Source: Romanomermis culicivorax (Eukaryota > Nematoda > Enoplea > Mermithida > Mermithidae). Taken from it: DNA of 64,000 nucleotides. The position numbers and the translations under genes are program-made. The stretch's first letter is position 1. Each line of letters begins with the position of its first letter. Shown here in pieces: positions 11,301-21,253 of the stretch. The notes under the pieces were generated by a model that had not been told where the DNA came from, did not search any database, and worked only from the letters and a program-made list of their open reading frames with translations. The stretch is taken from positions 62,001 to 126,000 of the forward strand of contig CAWUHX010000419.1 in NCBI GenBank assembly GCA_963922205.1, given 5' to 3'.

Positions 11301-14300
11301 GGTGGCAACGATTTGACCCCTTTCTCACAAACCGTTGACTGCCATCACATGCATGTAGCCCTTTACAAACAGAATAATACATGGGTAAGTGAAACAGGAT
11401 CCCCGCATGTCACAAATTTACCTTTAGAAATCGTCTGGAACCAAAATTTCTCCCTTTTTCATTTTAATACACCCCCCATTTTTCATGATCAACTTGCAAC
11501 TATTTCAACCAACTTACTATTTTTGAAACAATACATTTACAAAACTCACACACTCGAAAACGTTGTCCAAAAACTCGTCAATTACACCGCCCAAATGTCT
11601 CTCAATTCCGATACAGTTTACAACATGATCTCAGGCACTGGTCAAGCACTCGGAAATACACTCTCTGGCGCCGGTCAAGGCATAGAACATGTAATAACCG
11701 GTACCACCCAAAGTCTCACGGACGGATTAAACAATTTACTCAAAGGACCCCTGCAAATCATTATCAATCTCGCTGTTATTACTGTAGTTATTGCAGGCGT
11801 CTTTTATTCGTTTCTCGTTCTTCGAAAATATTTCCCCTCTCCAAAGCGTCATGCCACAAACGAACATGCATACGAAATACCATCAAACAACAGACATTTA
11901 CATGAGACCATTCCCCCATCATTCGGCCATGCTCTCTTAGAATTAGCTAATCGTCGTGGGGCACAAACACAACAGAAATACGTCCTTGTCGATATTGATA
12001 CCCCCCGAACTCCTGCAATCGAACTCATTAATCAAATTCAGCAATCCGCATCAAATAAGCCACCCCAAAATGTACCTGAGAAACATACCCCTCATATTCC
12101 AATCACACTTAACGGCAAATTAATGACAAAAGGCATGATTGACACTGGTGCAGTTTACTCACTCATTGATTCCCGAATCGCTCAAATCCTACAGTTAGAC
12201 ATGAAACCCCCGCTAGTCCAAGCAAAAGCAGCTAATAATCTTCCGATTCACTTTGTAGGAACCACTTTTGTCACAGTGACAGCTCAAACAATCCAGGAAA
12301 CAATCATGGTCCATGTCCAAAAAGATTGCACAGCAGACATCCTTCTAGGCAAAAACTTTCTCAGTCGATTTTCGGAATACACTATCAACAATCAAAAATC
12401 ACAGGTCAAATTTGGCAATGTTATACTACCTTGTGATGGCCTAGAATATAGCCCTCTTTCAACTCGTGGTGGAACTTATTTGGATGAGAAATTAGAATTA
12501 CCACCCCGTACAGTAACTGAATTTACTGTCCCCTTGCCCAAATCGTACTTACAGGTCAAACAGCTTGAATTCACCCCAAAACCCAAACAGAATCCCAAAG
12601 TCCATTTCGCAGCTTGTATCTCTGAAAACCAAAACAGTCGCATACGCATATCGGTCCTAAACACACAAGAAACAGCTCAAATTCTTTATCCTGGAACATG
12701 CATTGGTACAGTCTCCTGTTACATCCCGAAACAAAATACTCCCGCTAACGTAACCCCTTCCACGCAAAACCAGCCCAACCGTTTTGATACATTCACATGG
12801 TTAAAAGAAAACGTCAATTTAACCTCCAGTGACCTCACAGAAGCAGAAAAAACGCAACTCCTACGCGCCCTATCGAAGTATCCCACATTATATGCTAAAT
12901 CCAAAATGGATGTAGGCAGAACCACCCTCGTTTCACATACAATTGACACCAATGGCTCCCAACCTGTACGTAGACAACTTTATCGGACTTCCCCAAAGGA
13001 AAAGCAAATCATACAAGCAGAAGTTGAGCAACTCGCAAAAGCAGGTGTCATAAGCCAAAGCAATTCCCCATGGTGTACCAACACAGTTTTAGTTCCCAAA
13101 AAAGATGGAGGCCATCGTTTATGCATTGATTTTAGAGGCCTCAACAAAGTCACCAAAAAAGATACCTACCCCTTACCCCGTATAGACGAAATTCTAGACA
13201 CCCTCCGAGGAATGAAATATTTCACCTCCCCTGACCACTCCAACGCATATTATTCCATTCCCATAGCACAGGCAGACAGAGAAAAAACAGCCTTTAATTG
13301 CTCAGCCGGCCAGTATCAATTCAATTACCTCCCCTTTGGACTCACCAATGCCCCAGCCACATTCCAAAGGTTAATGGATGTTATTCTTTCGGGTCTGCAA
13401 TGGAACACATGCCTTGTGTATCTCGACGATGTTTTGGTATTCGCAGACTCCCATGCCCAAATGCTGGAACATTTAGACACTATTCTTGCCCGATTCTCAC
13501 AAGCAGGCCTTAAGCTAAACATACAAAAATGCAAATTCTGCCAGCCCCAAGTCCAATACTTAGGCCACGTCATTTCTCAGCAAGGCATTTCACCAGATCC
13601 CCATAAGGTACAGGCCATTTATGACATACCCACACCCAAAAGCTCAAAAGAAGTTAAGTCATTCCTTGGCCTACCCTCGTATTATCGCAGATTCATCCCA
13701 AATTGCTCCCAAGTTTCTAGTCCACTCACATCGCTACTCAAAAAGAACTCAGAATTTTCCTGGGGCCCTGAACAGCAAAATGCATTCACTAAGCTAAAAG
13801 AATTACTCATTCATGCCCCAATACTGCAGCACCCCGATTTCACAAAACCGTTCATTCTGCAAACCGACGCCTCAAAACTCGGAATCGGCGCCATTCTCAG
13901 TCAGCTAGATAGTAAAGGTCAGGATCGCCCCATTGCTTTTGGGAGCCGCACATTGAAACCCGCAGAACGCAACTACCCGATCACTGAGTTGGAAACCCTT
14001 GCAGTAGTCGAATTTGTCAAGTATTTCCGCCCTTATCTTTTCCAGCAACATGTTATTGTACACACTGACCACACAGCAGTTCAGGCAGTCTTACAGAAGG
14101 AAAACCCGTCCCCTCGCATTGCCCGTTGGGGATTAGCCCTCTCTGGTATTCAACTCGACATTCGACCTAAGAAAGGCACTGCTAACCGCAACGCAGATGC
14201 AGTTTCTCGATTCCCCTCGCAAACAGCAAAGCAATCCTTTGATATTGAGCAATTAGAAACCCGCCCCGAAATATCAACTATCAATTCAGTTTTGGAAGCC

Positions 14301-15593
14301 GAAGCAACTGAACAAGAAGAGCAACAGAAAAACTTTGCCGAACTCCAACGCACTGATCCAACTGTCAAAAGTATTTTAGCAAAAATCGCCCAAAAACACC
14401 CCCTTACCCTTCTCAAATTCGCCGTACATCAAAACATTCTCTTCCGTATAGTCGACAAACAGACAAAACTATACATTCCCAAGTCGCAAGTCCAGCATCT
14501 CATCGCCTCACATCATGACAGCAAATTCACAGGTCATTTTGCGGCCCGGAAAACTTTACACTTGCTCAGACAGAAATATTTTTGGCCCCAAATGAGCCAT
14601 GATATCAAACGTTACTGCAAAACTTGCCACCCATGCCAGACACAGAAAGCTCTTAGGCACAAAGTCCATGCAAACTTGGTACCAATTCAGCCAACCGGCC
14701 CATTTGATCGAGTTGGTGTTGATTGCATGGGACCGTTACCCCTCACTGAAGACGGCAACCGATTCATTGTCGTTTTCATCGATTATTTCACAAAGTATGT
14801 CGAGGCATTCCCGACCCCTGACATCACCGCAGCCACTATTGCCAAGTTATTCGTAACCAAAATTGTTTGTCGTCATGGGTCCCCAAAAATCATCCATTGT
14901 GATCGTGGCACCGATTTCGTATCCGATCTTTTCTCACGGATCACCAGTTTATGCAATACTCAGAAAATTCACACCACCCCATATCATCCCATTGCCAATG
15001 GAGAAGTTGAGCGTTGTAACCAAACCTTAGCCACCCGTATCCGCATGTACATCAATTCAAATCACACTGATTGGGATACTTATCTCCCGTATGCCGTTTT
15101 TTCGATCAACATCCATAAAAATGATAGCACATCATATCCCCCATTTGAATTACTCCACGGTAGGCAAGCTAATCTGCCGTCAGACACAGCTTTAAATTTT
15201 TTCCCCACGTCCTACATGGTTGATTTAGATGATTACGCCCTTCGTGTAAAATCGCATTTTACAGAAGCACTCTCAACCGTGCAGAAAAGTTTGCAAAAAG
15301 CCCAAGCCCACTACACCCGTCAGTATAACAAGCATGCTCAGAACATACATTACAAAGTAGGTGATCTTATACTTTATAAAAATCATTCGTGTAAACAAGG
15401 GTTGACTCCCAAATTCCTCCCTCGCCAAAACGGGCCCTATACAGTTACAAATTTCATGTACCCCAACGTTACACTCAAACACCCCCATAAGAATATTACA
15501 TTCACGGTGCATGTAAACGAGACAACCCCTTTCTACCCTCGGAAAGCAACTATCGCATCTACCCCCACCCCTCCTCAACCTCGAAAGCCTTGA
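8364..15593 (+). CDS. Gag-Env-Pro-Pol polyprotein of element 1
   Basis: One uninterrupted frame. It is open from 7848 in the LTR, but ATG 8364 is the first in-frame ATG, so I choose it. Order of domains by position: capsid-like Gag (about 8.5-9.1 kb); four CX2CX4HX4C zinc knuckles (9291-9518); a Pro-rich linker; an internal signal peptide starting at M 10125; a Cys-rich glycoprotein ectodomain; a membrane anchor (about 11754-11822); protease with DTG at 12141; RT with YLDD at 13419; RNase H from Asp 13866; integrase with an HHCC finger (about 14.51-14.64 kb) and a D,D,35,E core at 14721, 14901 and 15009; then a GPY motif. All key catalytic residues are present, so this copy looks competent. 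No stop or frameshift separates Gag from Pol, so processing must be entirely proteolytic. Confidence 0.92.
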   Translation: MTHQTQDHLGEIVREQINDLFSEHFRTLRTQLNQNTVNPTLIDDLRTANIRNNMANNFYAKPTVFTGGVTQHFGEWNKRLEQFMALQGMKDTDVQLKLACLEIHLGGAALAKFKSLANSENPPHTYEQYKVALQAFFPNNRDNELHQQFLRERKQKRSETVTEFLFDLEHLATLAYPNFNTDAREMIIKPLFVEGMQNEIREAIKYRRFATLKEMSDEAAYIEQQILRNELKSNVLPFIPPKPEPIFSLTKNTDQQDLLHQLEQQVKDLQLQIKQKPQPPQQNSYNNFSNNTFSRNNAYRNNTTPRQPTCFQCGQIGHIARNCKSVGTRKSCEICFRNNHSTRDCKSPCIHCSQTGHRSDNCPSKPYSNFQCFICKQRGHTSRYCPNQQSRNIQNCIEYKQPQPLMDIDDPAFYSKLPAITNGPQTTLGTIMPNTHRRSDEYVLDLDVPDWCAMSPPPTPEAEKIEKSPPTIPVGYKIPRKQDTTPPTAPETPSKTGRNLLSLLHGLTPEPYQFRPRQTLLPTPASKQVQTPSHNSNSKLLQNVQISNRQPPQLKIAKRQHQKPQHQTGHNENIQCPATSTKTFYWPMFCIFLCIIIPTSCSAQFQMCGTSLSGHSVSIPKLVSCMPPSIVDKPVQTFGKIYIPSTKPHITDTYKCSVRKRKICTNTGFFGSKGIVFDQTEMQNLTPHVCKAVVIDKEHNGQKLYETQPGFWSTNNSLSVEYTWCCTDHCTSVTNVIIEIGQIASWNGKSMTGTLGDLGSCKPTSGHCVTADGSIIWNETAFENLCPFEYKNTHPIKLTPTHMIIEELQGAFSVKNTLFSNPNCPEIQDSILTEQGIIVQLDKSTPHRNAFLTPKTNETHTTLYDFDDFEPINAKLNYLADKIQEFEIQNFKNVWNELCRQAQRHLDLVWQILRLDATLGARAFLQRTDIIAEFTGEALTVWPCKQVNASKIFYNHKINQTCYKLLPILVGTELMFSNPGGNDLTPFSQTVDCHHMHVALYKQNNTWVSETGSPHVTNLPLEIVWNQNFSLFHFNTPPIFHDQLATISTNLLFLKQYIYKTHTLENVVQKLVNYTAQMSLNSDTVYNMISGTGQALGNTLSGAGQGIEHVITGTTQSLTDGLNNLLKGPLQIIINLAVITVVIAGVFYSFLVLRKYFPSPKRHATNEHAYEIPSNNRHLHETIPPSFGHALLELANRRGAQTQQKYVLVDIDTPRTPAIELINQIQQSASNKPPQNVPEKHTPHIPITLNGKLMTKGMIDTGAVYSLIDSRIAQILQLDMKPPLVQAKAANNLPIHFVGTTFVTVTAQTIQETIMVHVQKDCTADILLGKNFLSRFSEYTINNQKSQVKFGNVILPCDGLEYSPLSTRGGTYLDEKLELPPRTVTEFTVPLPKSYLQVKQLEFTPKPKQNPKVHFAACISENQNSRIRISVLNTQETAQILYPGTCIGTVSCYIPKQNTPANVTPSTQNQPNRFDTFTWLKENVNLTSSDLTEAEKTQLLRALSKYPTLYAKSKMDVGRTTLVSHTIDTNGSQPVRRQLYRTSPKEKQIIQAEVEQLAKAGVISQSNSPWCTNTVLVPKKDGGHRLCIDFRGLNKVTKKDTYPLPRIDEILDTLRGMKYFTSPDHSNAYYSIPIAQADREKTAFNCSAGQYQFNYLPFGLTNAPATFQRLMDVILSGLQWNTCLVYLDDVLVFADSHAQMLEHLDTILARFSQAGLKLNIQKCKFCQPQVQYLGHVISQQGISPDPHKVQAIYDIPTPKSSKEVKSFLGLPSYYRRFIPNCSQVSSPLTSLLKKNSEFSWGPEQQNAFTKLKELLIHAPILQHPDFTKPFILQTDASKLGIGAILSQLDSKGQDRPIAFGSRTLKPAERNYPITELETLAVVEFVKYFRPYLFQQHVIVHTDHTAVQAVLQKENPSPRIARWGLALSGIQLDIRPKKGTANRNADAVSRFPSQTAKQSFDIEQLETRPEISTINSVLEAEATEQEEQQKNFAELQRTDPTVKSILAKIAQKHPLTLLKFAVHQNILFRIVDKQTKLYIPKSQVQHLIASHHDSKFTGHFAARKTLHLLRQKYFWPQMSHDIKRYCKTCHPCQTQKALRHKVHANLVPIQPTGPFDRVGVDCMGPLPLTEDGNRFIVVFIDYFTKYVEAFPTPDITAATIAKLFVTKIVCRHGSPKIIHCDRGTDFVSDLFSRITSLCNTQKIHTTPYHPIANGEVERCNQTLATRIRMYINSNHTDWDTYLPYAVFSINIHKNDSTSYPPFELLHGRQANLPSDTALNFFPTSYMVDLDDYALRVKSHFTEALSTVQKSLQKAQAHYTRQYNKHAQNIHYKVGDLILYKNHSCKQGLTPKFLPRQNGPYTVTNFMYPNVTLKHPHKNITFTVHVNETTPFYPRKATIASTPTPPQPRKP
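10125..11875 (+). other. Env-like glycoprotein module inside the polyprotein
   Basis: A membrane glycoprotein embedded between Gag and protease. It opens with a hydrophobic signal-peptide-like stretch (MFCIFLCIIIPTSCSA) with an A-Q cleavage-like end. About 530 residues rich in Cys and N-x-S/T sites follow, then a Gly/Ser-rich pre-anchor stretch (GTGQALGNTLSGAGQG), a ~23-residue hydrophobic anchor and a basic cytoplasmic start. The segment around 11055-11280 has a Cys, a long helix (QRHLDLVWQIL), a TLGARAFLQR turn and paired Cys, an arrangement I associate with class III fusion proteins of the gB/chuvirus type. That family call is inference; that it is a type I membrane glycoprotein is well supported. 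Element 2 keeps the whole module, and element 4 keeps its C-terminal end. Confidence 0.7.
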
Positions 15594-15611
15594 ACGAGGA
15601 CATTCAACTCC

Positions 15612-15624
15612 GGAAGGAGGGAAA
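15612..15624 (+). promoter_or_regulatory. Polypurine tract of element 1
   Basis: GGAAGGAGGGAAA lies directly against the 3' LTR start at 15625, the expected place for plus-strand priming. The identical tract precedes element 2's 3' LTR, and AAGGAGGGGAA precedes element 4's. Confidence 0.85.
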
Positions 15625-16513
15625 TGTAACGTACCTGCTAAAAGCAGTACTGTAAACATGTAGCATACTGTATGTAATAGACATTTATTAGATATTATTT
15701 TATTTTCACATTTTATCGTCTCAAGGATGTCTGGAATTCACACCCAAACATTCCTACAAAATTACGTGAAGTACTTTATTTTGATCCGTTCACACCCCGG
15801 TAGCCCAATTAAGATGCCCTAATTAATTTGCACAAACGGCAGCTGTTCCCCTAGAACCTACACTAAACTACACATTCCACAGCTACCGTAATCCCCCGTA
15901 AAAATCGTAAACAACACCTGCACACAGTAAAATGCGTAGAAGCCCCGCCGTACAGTAGTCTCAAGTGTAACAGTAGCGGCGGCCCCACAAAACGTGTGTA
16001 TACAGAGAAACCGATACAGGAAGCATGCACAGAAGCACAAAGGCGTGGCCAAGCCCACCGTAGAAAGCAAGCAAAGCACAGAAAGCATACGGTACCAGAA
16101 AAGCGTTAGAGAGGCGTAACTAAGGAAGCATGAAAAGCGTAGCCGGAAACGACGATTGGCGGAAGAAGATGGACAGAAACTCGACCTCCCGCAGCGTCCA
16201 GGGAGTGGCCAAAATCGCCGTATAAAAGAAGAAGCAAAGCGTGATTTTCATCTTTATTCTGATTCTTATTCTTGTGTTTTTTCCGCGCTCGCCCCGTCTT
16301 ATACATTTGCAAGCGGCCGACTATTCGAAAGCACTTAAACCGAGGCCCCCATCCGTTTTTATTCGAAGCGCGTTTATTGTCGACGTTCAAGCGACCGTCG
16401 AATATCCGTTGTTGTGTTGTAACCATTCGCCCGCGTTCCCCGTCCCGTATTTGTCCCGGCCGTATCGACCGATTGGTCCAAGTAAAGTACCTCACAGAAA
16501 TCTGGTCGTTACA
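15625..16513 (+). repeat. Element 1 3' LTR
   Basis: 889 bp, same ends and TATA box as the 5' LTR. The GTAG duplication follows at 16514-16517. Confidence 0.95.
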
Positions 16514-17674
16514 GTAGCCTCACTAGAGATCAGGAATTCAATTCCGATAATCTTGAAATGATTGAAAGGCGTGATCATCAAGGAGTCGATATCATGAAAA
16601 AAATTTATTAAATAGTAAACGAGCCTTCCATAAGTTTGGCCATGACTTCACCGCATCGATCATTTCAAAAACAATAGAGCATAATTTGTATCACTTTTTA
16701 ATTTCCAATCATTTAAAAAATAACATGCCATAGCTAATAGCACTTTTTACTACAGCTTATCATATTTGTTATACTGTGAACGGATAAAATTTAAATACGA
16801 GTAAAACAAAAACGAACGATACCTCATCAAAATTTGCGGAAAAAGGAAATTCGTTCGAAAATATTACTATCCGAGACAAAAAGAGCATCGGAGTGTGATA
16901 TACGGCCATCGTGTCCACTTTATTGTCTGTAGTATCTCGCCTCATTTTGAATAATTTTCAACTTTCACTTTCTCTACACATTTCATCATGTCAGTTATCA
17001 AGGAGATACTGGGAAAAAGATGAAAAAATTCATAAAAGGGACTAAGATGATCATACTCGTATTAGCTAAAAAGACGACAAATAACACGACAAAAAACAAA
17101 TAAAACGTCGAATCAAGAAAAAACCTACACCCCTTGCGAGTCCAACGCACAAATAACTCCTTCGAACTCCAAAAAGAAGCAATTTAGCGTTTGTCCATTG
17201 TTCGAGATATGTTTGAGGTTTTGTTTGAACTCGAAGAAAAACAAGCGTTGTTTGTAATACGGACTGCACACTCTTCCTTATAACGTAAAATTTTCAATCC
17301 GGAAAAATTTAATTTAAAACAAAATGCGATTTTTAAGGATTAAAATTAAATCGAAAATTTAATTACTCGTACCGTCGACAAGTATACATATTTTCGGTAA
17401 AAGCATGCACATGCTGGGTTTCGGCTGTTGGTCCGTATTTCGAAATAAAAATTGGCTCCTAAAATTCGAACGGAATAATCAGTTGTTATAGAAATATAAG
17501 ACATACGGTACACTAGAGGAAAATATACGCCAATTTTCTTTACGATGCAAAATTTGTACAAAACCAACGTTACATCGGAGAAATTTCTCTCGTTGGCGAA
17601 GAAAACCGCATATTTTTGAACTGAATATTACATCAAAAGGACACATGCGTGTCGTTAGGGGAAGGGTGCGGAGT

Positions 17675-17745
17675 GCTACTATACTCAATTTATTTAAAAA
17701 TAATGCAGTGGTCGATGTTTCAGCAAACGCAGCCTCCCCACAACC
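17675..17745 (+). repeat. Paralogue of the element 1 integration site (empty)
   Basis: The words CTACTATACTC, GTTTC and GCAAACGCAGCCTC here match, in order, the left flank (about 7185-7231) joined to the right flank (16514 onward) of element 1. It looks like a diverged duplicate of the target that never received the element. Confidence 0.4.
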
Positions 17746-19390
17746 CATTTACTGTGAAATGGCAGATACAGTGACCAGAAAAAAGTTGAGCTCAATTTGT
17801 CGCGCAATTCTCACGGAGTGTAAATCTTTATATTGTAGAGAAACCATGTTTTTGATGACAATGGCGGAACCAAAAGCAAACAAATAACATCAAGTTTTTT
17901 CATCTTTGCTTTGGATAGAACTGCACCGACGCCCAAGTGCATTTAACCAAATATGTGGAGAGAAGATTATCAGTCGGTCTGCGATTACAATAGCAGTAAG
18001 CTTACTATTTTTTTGCGAATTGAACTTACTTGTATCGGTTCGCTGCATTTGATATTTGAAAAAAATATACACGTCAGGAAATCATTATCTTTAGACTGGT
18101 TGAAAAACATGATAATCAAGGAATCTGCACCCTGAAGAAATCAATTGTCAACCGGCCGGACTTTCTCAGCTGTTATGGGGGGATGAATATCACATCAAAT
18201 GATCTATTATCAAAAAATATCAAAATTATCACTCGGTCTCTTGGGGAAGTGATTCTGCAACAGACAAAAGGCAGCCGATATGGAAATTTTAACCGTTTTT
18301 AATCCCAGAAGTTAGGACAACAGAATCGCTGAACTAAAATTTTTATTCTATTGACTAGGAAATTTAGAAAAGTACTTTTGAATTTGTAAGCTATGAACTC
18401 AAGGATGACCACAAAATCCAATTCATTCACGATTTCGGATATCTTGAAATTATCATATTAGGAGACACAATTCCAAATTACTTATTTACAATGATCTATC
18501 AGAAAGTCAAGTCATTTTCTTGTTTAACACACGATTTCAATCAATGTTTGTACATGGTATTATTATCTATTTGTCGTTTAAGTTTGCTGATGTGCACAGT
18601 ATTGATAGAACCTGTTCAAACGCAAATATAAATTCAAATCACTGTTTTTAGCGGCATACCCATTAGCACAGCCGTTGACTTTTCTTTATTTGTTATTCAT
18701 TTTTTGGCACGACTAACATTTTCATTAGTAAAGGCCCAACCTTATTAGCACCGCGCTAAAAAAACACTGATTCAAATGAGAGAATTCCATCATTCGTGAG
18801 ACAAGTTGGAAAACAAGATCAATGAATTTCGTCCTTGTTTTTCAAATAGTCGGGGAATATTTACGAGATCACTGTTAAGCATACATGTAATTGGGGAAAG
18901 TATCGTACGAACCCCGCCCAGAAATCGTCGACCATACGAAAACTCGCTCAAGATTTGCCGATTCTATGGCTGAAATGGGCTAGCCTTGGAATGGAATCCT
19001 CACCTTTTTGGTGGTAAAAATAGAAAAATTCAATTTTTAGGCAGAAAATGGTCGCTTTTGAACAGATACGGTCGAAAACGTGAATATTTTCATGGTATTT
19101 TAGATATTTTTAACCGTTTTTCGAAAATTTTGGGATAGAAATTTAACTTTTTTCTTTCAGAACGCCCCCTCTGAAATTTTGGAAATTAGTGACTCCAGGC
19201 TTGTTTTACTAATTTTAGGGACCTGGGCCCCTAAAGGGCTCCTAAATTTTTAGGTCCATGAGCAATTTTGACTTTCAAAAATTTTGATTTATATATTTAT
19301 GTGTTAGTGAATTGTCGTCATTTCCATGTAATTTGAGAATTAAAGTAAGTGTTCTGCATGCTCTAAAAATAGAAAACACCGAAAAATTTT

Positions 19391-19405
19391 CCGGCGCCTT
19401 GCGCC
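19391..19405. repeat. GC-rich hairpin motif, copy 4
   Basis: CCGGCGCCTTGCGCC, a slightly degenerate member of the hairpin family, preceded by AAAATTTT. Confidence 0.5.
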
Positions 19406-19999
19406 AAATTTTATTTCATAATTCTTCGGATTGGTCTAGCAACTGTTTCTTCACACATTATACATTTTTTGAGAAAAAATTTCGAAATAGAGAAAAAATG
19501 TAGGGATTCGACATGACTAAGGTGAATTTTGATGCACTTTAGAAGTGAAAATCTACATTTTTCCAACTTTTCGTGACTATAATTTTAAACATAAACCTTA
19601 AACATGAACATTTATTATAAGCAAACACCAAAAGATTTTCAAACTTATGAAAGTATGGGTATATTTTTTTAATTTTAAAAAATTAAGATATGTTTTTAAA
19701 CAGAAAATTTGAACCTTATGTTTATTGAATAAGTTATTCTTAAATTGATTTTCCAGCACTTCTGAATGACAGAAGCTAAAAATTTACGCGCTGGAAAGAT
19801 AGGAGACAAAAGAAAGACTAAGAAAAGAAGCTGCATTTTTCGATACACGATACTTTTGTGCCGTATATGAAGGGAATAAACTTGAGTGATATCTGAAAGA
19901 GGGTTTGTGCAAAGAACAACAATAAATCGCGGTTTTTTGTGTACAAAAAAATTTTTCGTACAAAGATTTTTTGATGGATCTTTTTTTGATGGATACAGG

Positions 20000-20270
20000 C
20001 AGGCCCGTAGCCAGGGGGGGGGCGGGGGGGGGCACTGCCCCCCCCCCCCGAAATGGGAAAGAAGACGAAATTTTCCTAAGTACCCTACCTTTGAATTTTC
20101 CTAAGTACCCTACCGTCATTGACATTTTTGCTGATAAAGATCATCGTCGAATTGCTCTATCTCATCTACTATGGCCTAATTTTCCAGATAAGACAACCGT
20201 TTTGCAACTGAATTTACTTAGGTCAAAACTAAACATGTGCCCCCCCCGAAAAAAATTCCTGGCTACGGCC
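20000..20270. mobile_element. MITE with GGCCCGTAGCCAGG ends
   Basis: A 271-bp non-coding insert with inverted ends: GGCCCGTAGCCAGG followed by a G run on the left, and a C run then CCTGGCTACGGCC on the right. It is flanked by a perfect 11-bp direct repeat ATGGATACAGG (19989-19999 and 20271-20281). Internally AATTTTCCTAAGTACCCTACC is repeated twice in tandem in slightly different form. No transposase; superfamily not assigned. Confidence 0.65.
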
Positions 20271-20660
20271 ATGGATACAGGTATAAAGATGCTTGTAAAA
20301 AAAACACTCGTTGAAAAGTAATTTTTGAACAACCAGTTTTTAAACACGTATATATCAACTGATTGAATATCTATATAATTTAATTACACTCAACAATGCG
20401 CTACAAGCCTATACTTCCATATTCTTCAATTACAGATTTTTGGCTCCTAAAAATTTAAGCTTAGGAGACCTTTGGCTCGTGATTTTCAAACCAAAAAAAG
20501 TCTGAATGACTCCAACCAAAAAATACTCGTTTGACCCCAGAGATATCGGAGCTCCGTTACATGTGTGTTTTAGAGCGTACAACCATTTCAGTAATACTAG
20601 TTTCAAATCAGTTTGAAAATGAAGATACAGTCGTCGTAGGCATTGGATTATAAAAGTGGT

Positions 20661-20775
20661 ATTAGCTACATCTTTGGGATTTCACACAGCTTCTCTTTAT
20701 TAGCTACATCTTCGGGGTTTCACACAACTTCTCTTTATTAGCTACATCTCTGGGATTTCATACAGCTTCCCTTTT
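20661..20775 (+). repeat. Three-copy 38-bp tandem repeat
   Basis: TAGCTACATC starts at 20663, 20701 and 20739, giving a 38-bp period with a few substitutions per unit. It is too few and too contiguous for a CRISPR array: there are no unique spacers. Confidence 0.8.
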
Positions 20776-21011
20776 TTGAAAGTTAATTTCTATATGATGA
20801 GTTTAATTAATGTTATAGTCATGTGCGGGTCATATCCTGTGTTTTTTCATTTGAGATAAAATGAATACTTCAATTTCGAAAAACTTTTTAAAATTAATAT
20901 TCGAAACTAAAAATAATTAAAATTAATATTGAGAATTGAAAAACAAGACGTCACTAGCCCCAATATTGGCTCACAATTGACTAGTTCAAAAATGATAATA
21001 TTCTATTTCAG

Positions 21012-21141
21012 GCTTCCATGCATTTTTGACAACGTTTTTCGCTACACTTACACCGGCCCGGACACGGCGGAAAATTTGGGAACAGTCGATAACTGGCTGC
21101 GACCCTGCTACATCAATCATTTCAAAGTGAATGGAGTATAG
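21012..21141 (+). CDS. Possible terminal exon of an unrecognised gene
   Basis: TTCTATTTCAG at 21001-21011 is a good splice acceptor, and the following ~128 bases are noticeably more GC-rich than their surroundings, ending in TAG at 21139. In the frame ending there it encodes a stretch containing FRYTYTGPDTAENLG and VDNWLRPCYINHF. I do not recognise the family, and no matching upstream exon was found. A second frame is also open for most of the length, so the frame choice is uncertain. Confidence 0.25.
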
Positions 21142-21253
21142 ATTCATTTTCAATTTCATCATGAAACGATGCATCATAATCAACATTATTCTATATACTC
21201 ATAAGAAAATTTAAATCGAAAATTGAAAACATCGACTAGCAAGACTGTCATAA

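Larger units (their letters stand above)
7232..16513 (+). mobile_element. Element 1: intact Ty3/gypsy-type LTR retrotransposon with gag-env-pol order
   Basis: A 9,282-bp element bounded by two 889-bp LTRs that start TGTAACG and end GTTACA. A perfect 4-bp target duplication, GTAG, flanks it at 7228-7231 and 16514-16517. The LTRs differ at only about five visible positions (for example near 7363/15756 and 8033/16426), so the insertion is young. A primer-binding-like site follows the 5' LTR and a purine tract precedes the 3' LTR. The interior holds one open frame for Gag, an Env-like glycoprotein, protease, RT, RNase H and integrase. The RT-RNase H-integrase order marks it as Ty3/gypsy-like. The placement of Env between Gag and protease is the striking feature. 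Confidence 0.92.
16518..19988. other. No gene seen
   Basis: AT-rich sequence without a supportable coding region on either strand. Short frames such as those near 17.07-17.27 and 17.65-17.89 kb show no domain or codon bias. One segment (17675-17745) resembles the integration site of element 1. A GC-rich hairpin sits at 19391. Confidence 0.5.

Noticed and set aside
17645..17887. 80-residue plus-strand frame near the duplicated target segment
   Set aside because: No recognisable motif and no codon bias compared with surrounding sequence.
20661..20775. Short repeats resembling a CRISPR array
   Set aside because: Units are contiguous 38-bp tandem copies with no unique spacers, in eukaryotic-type DNA.
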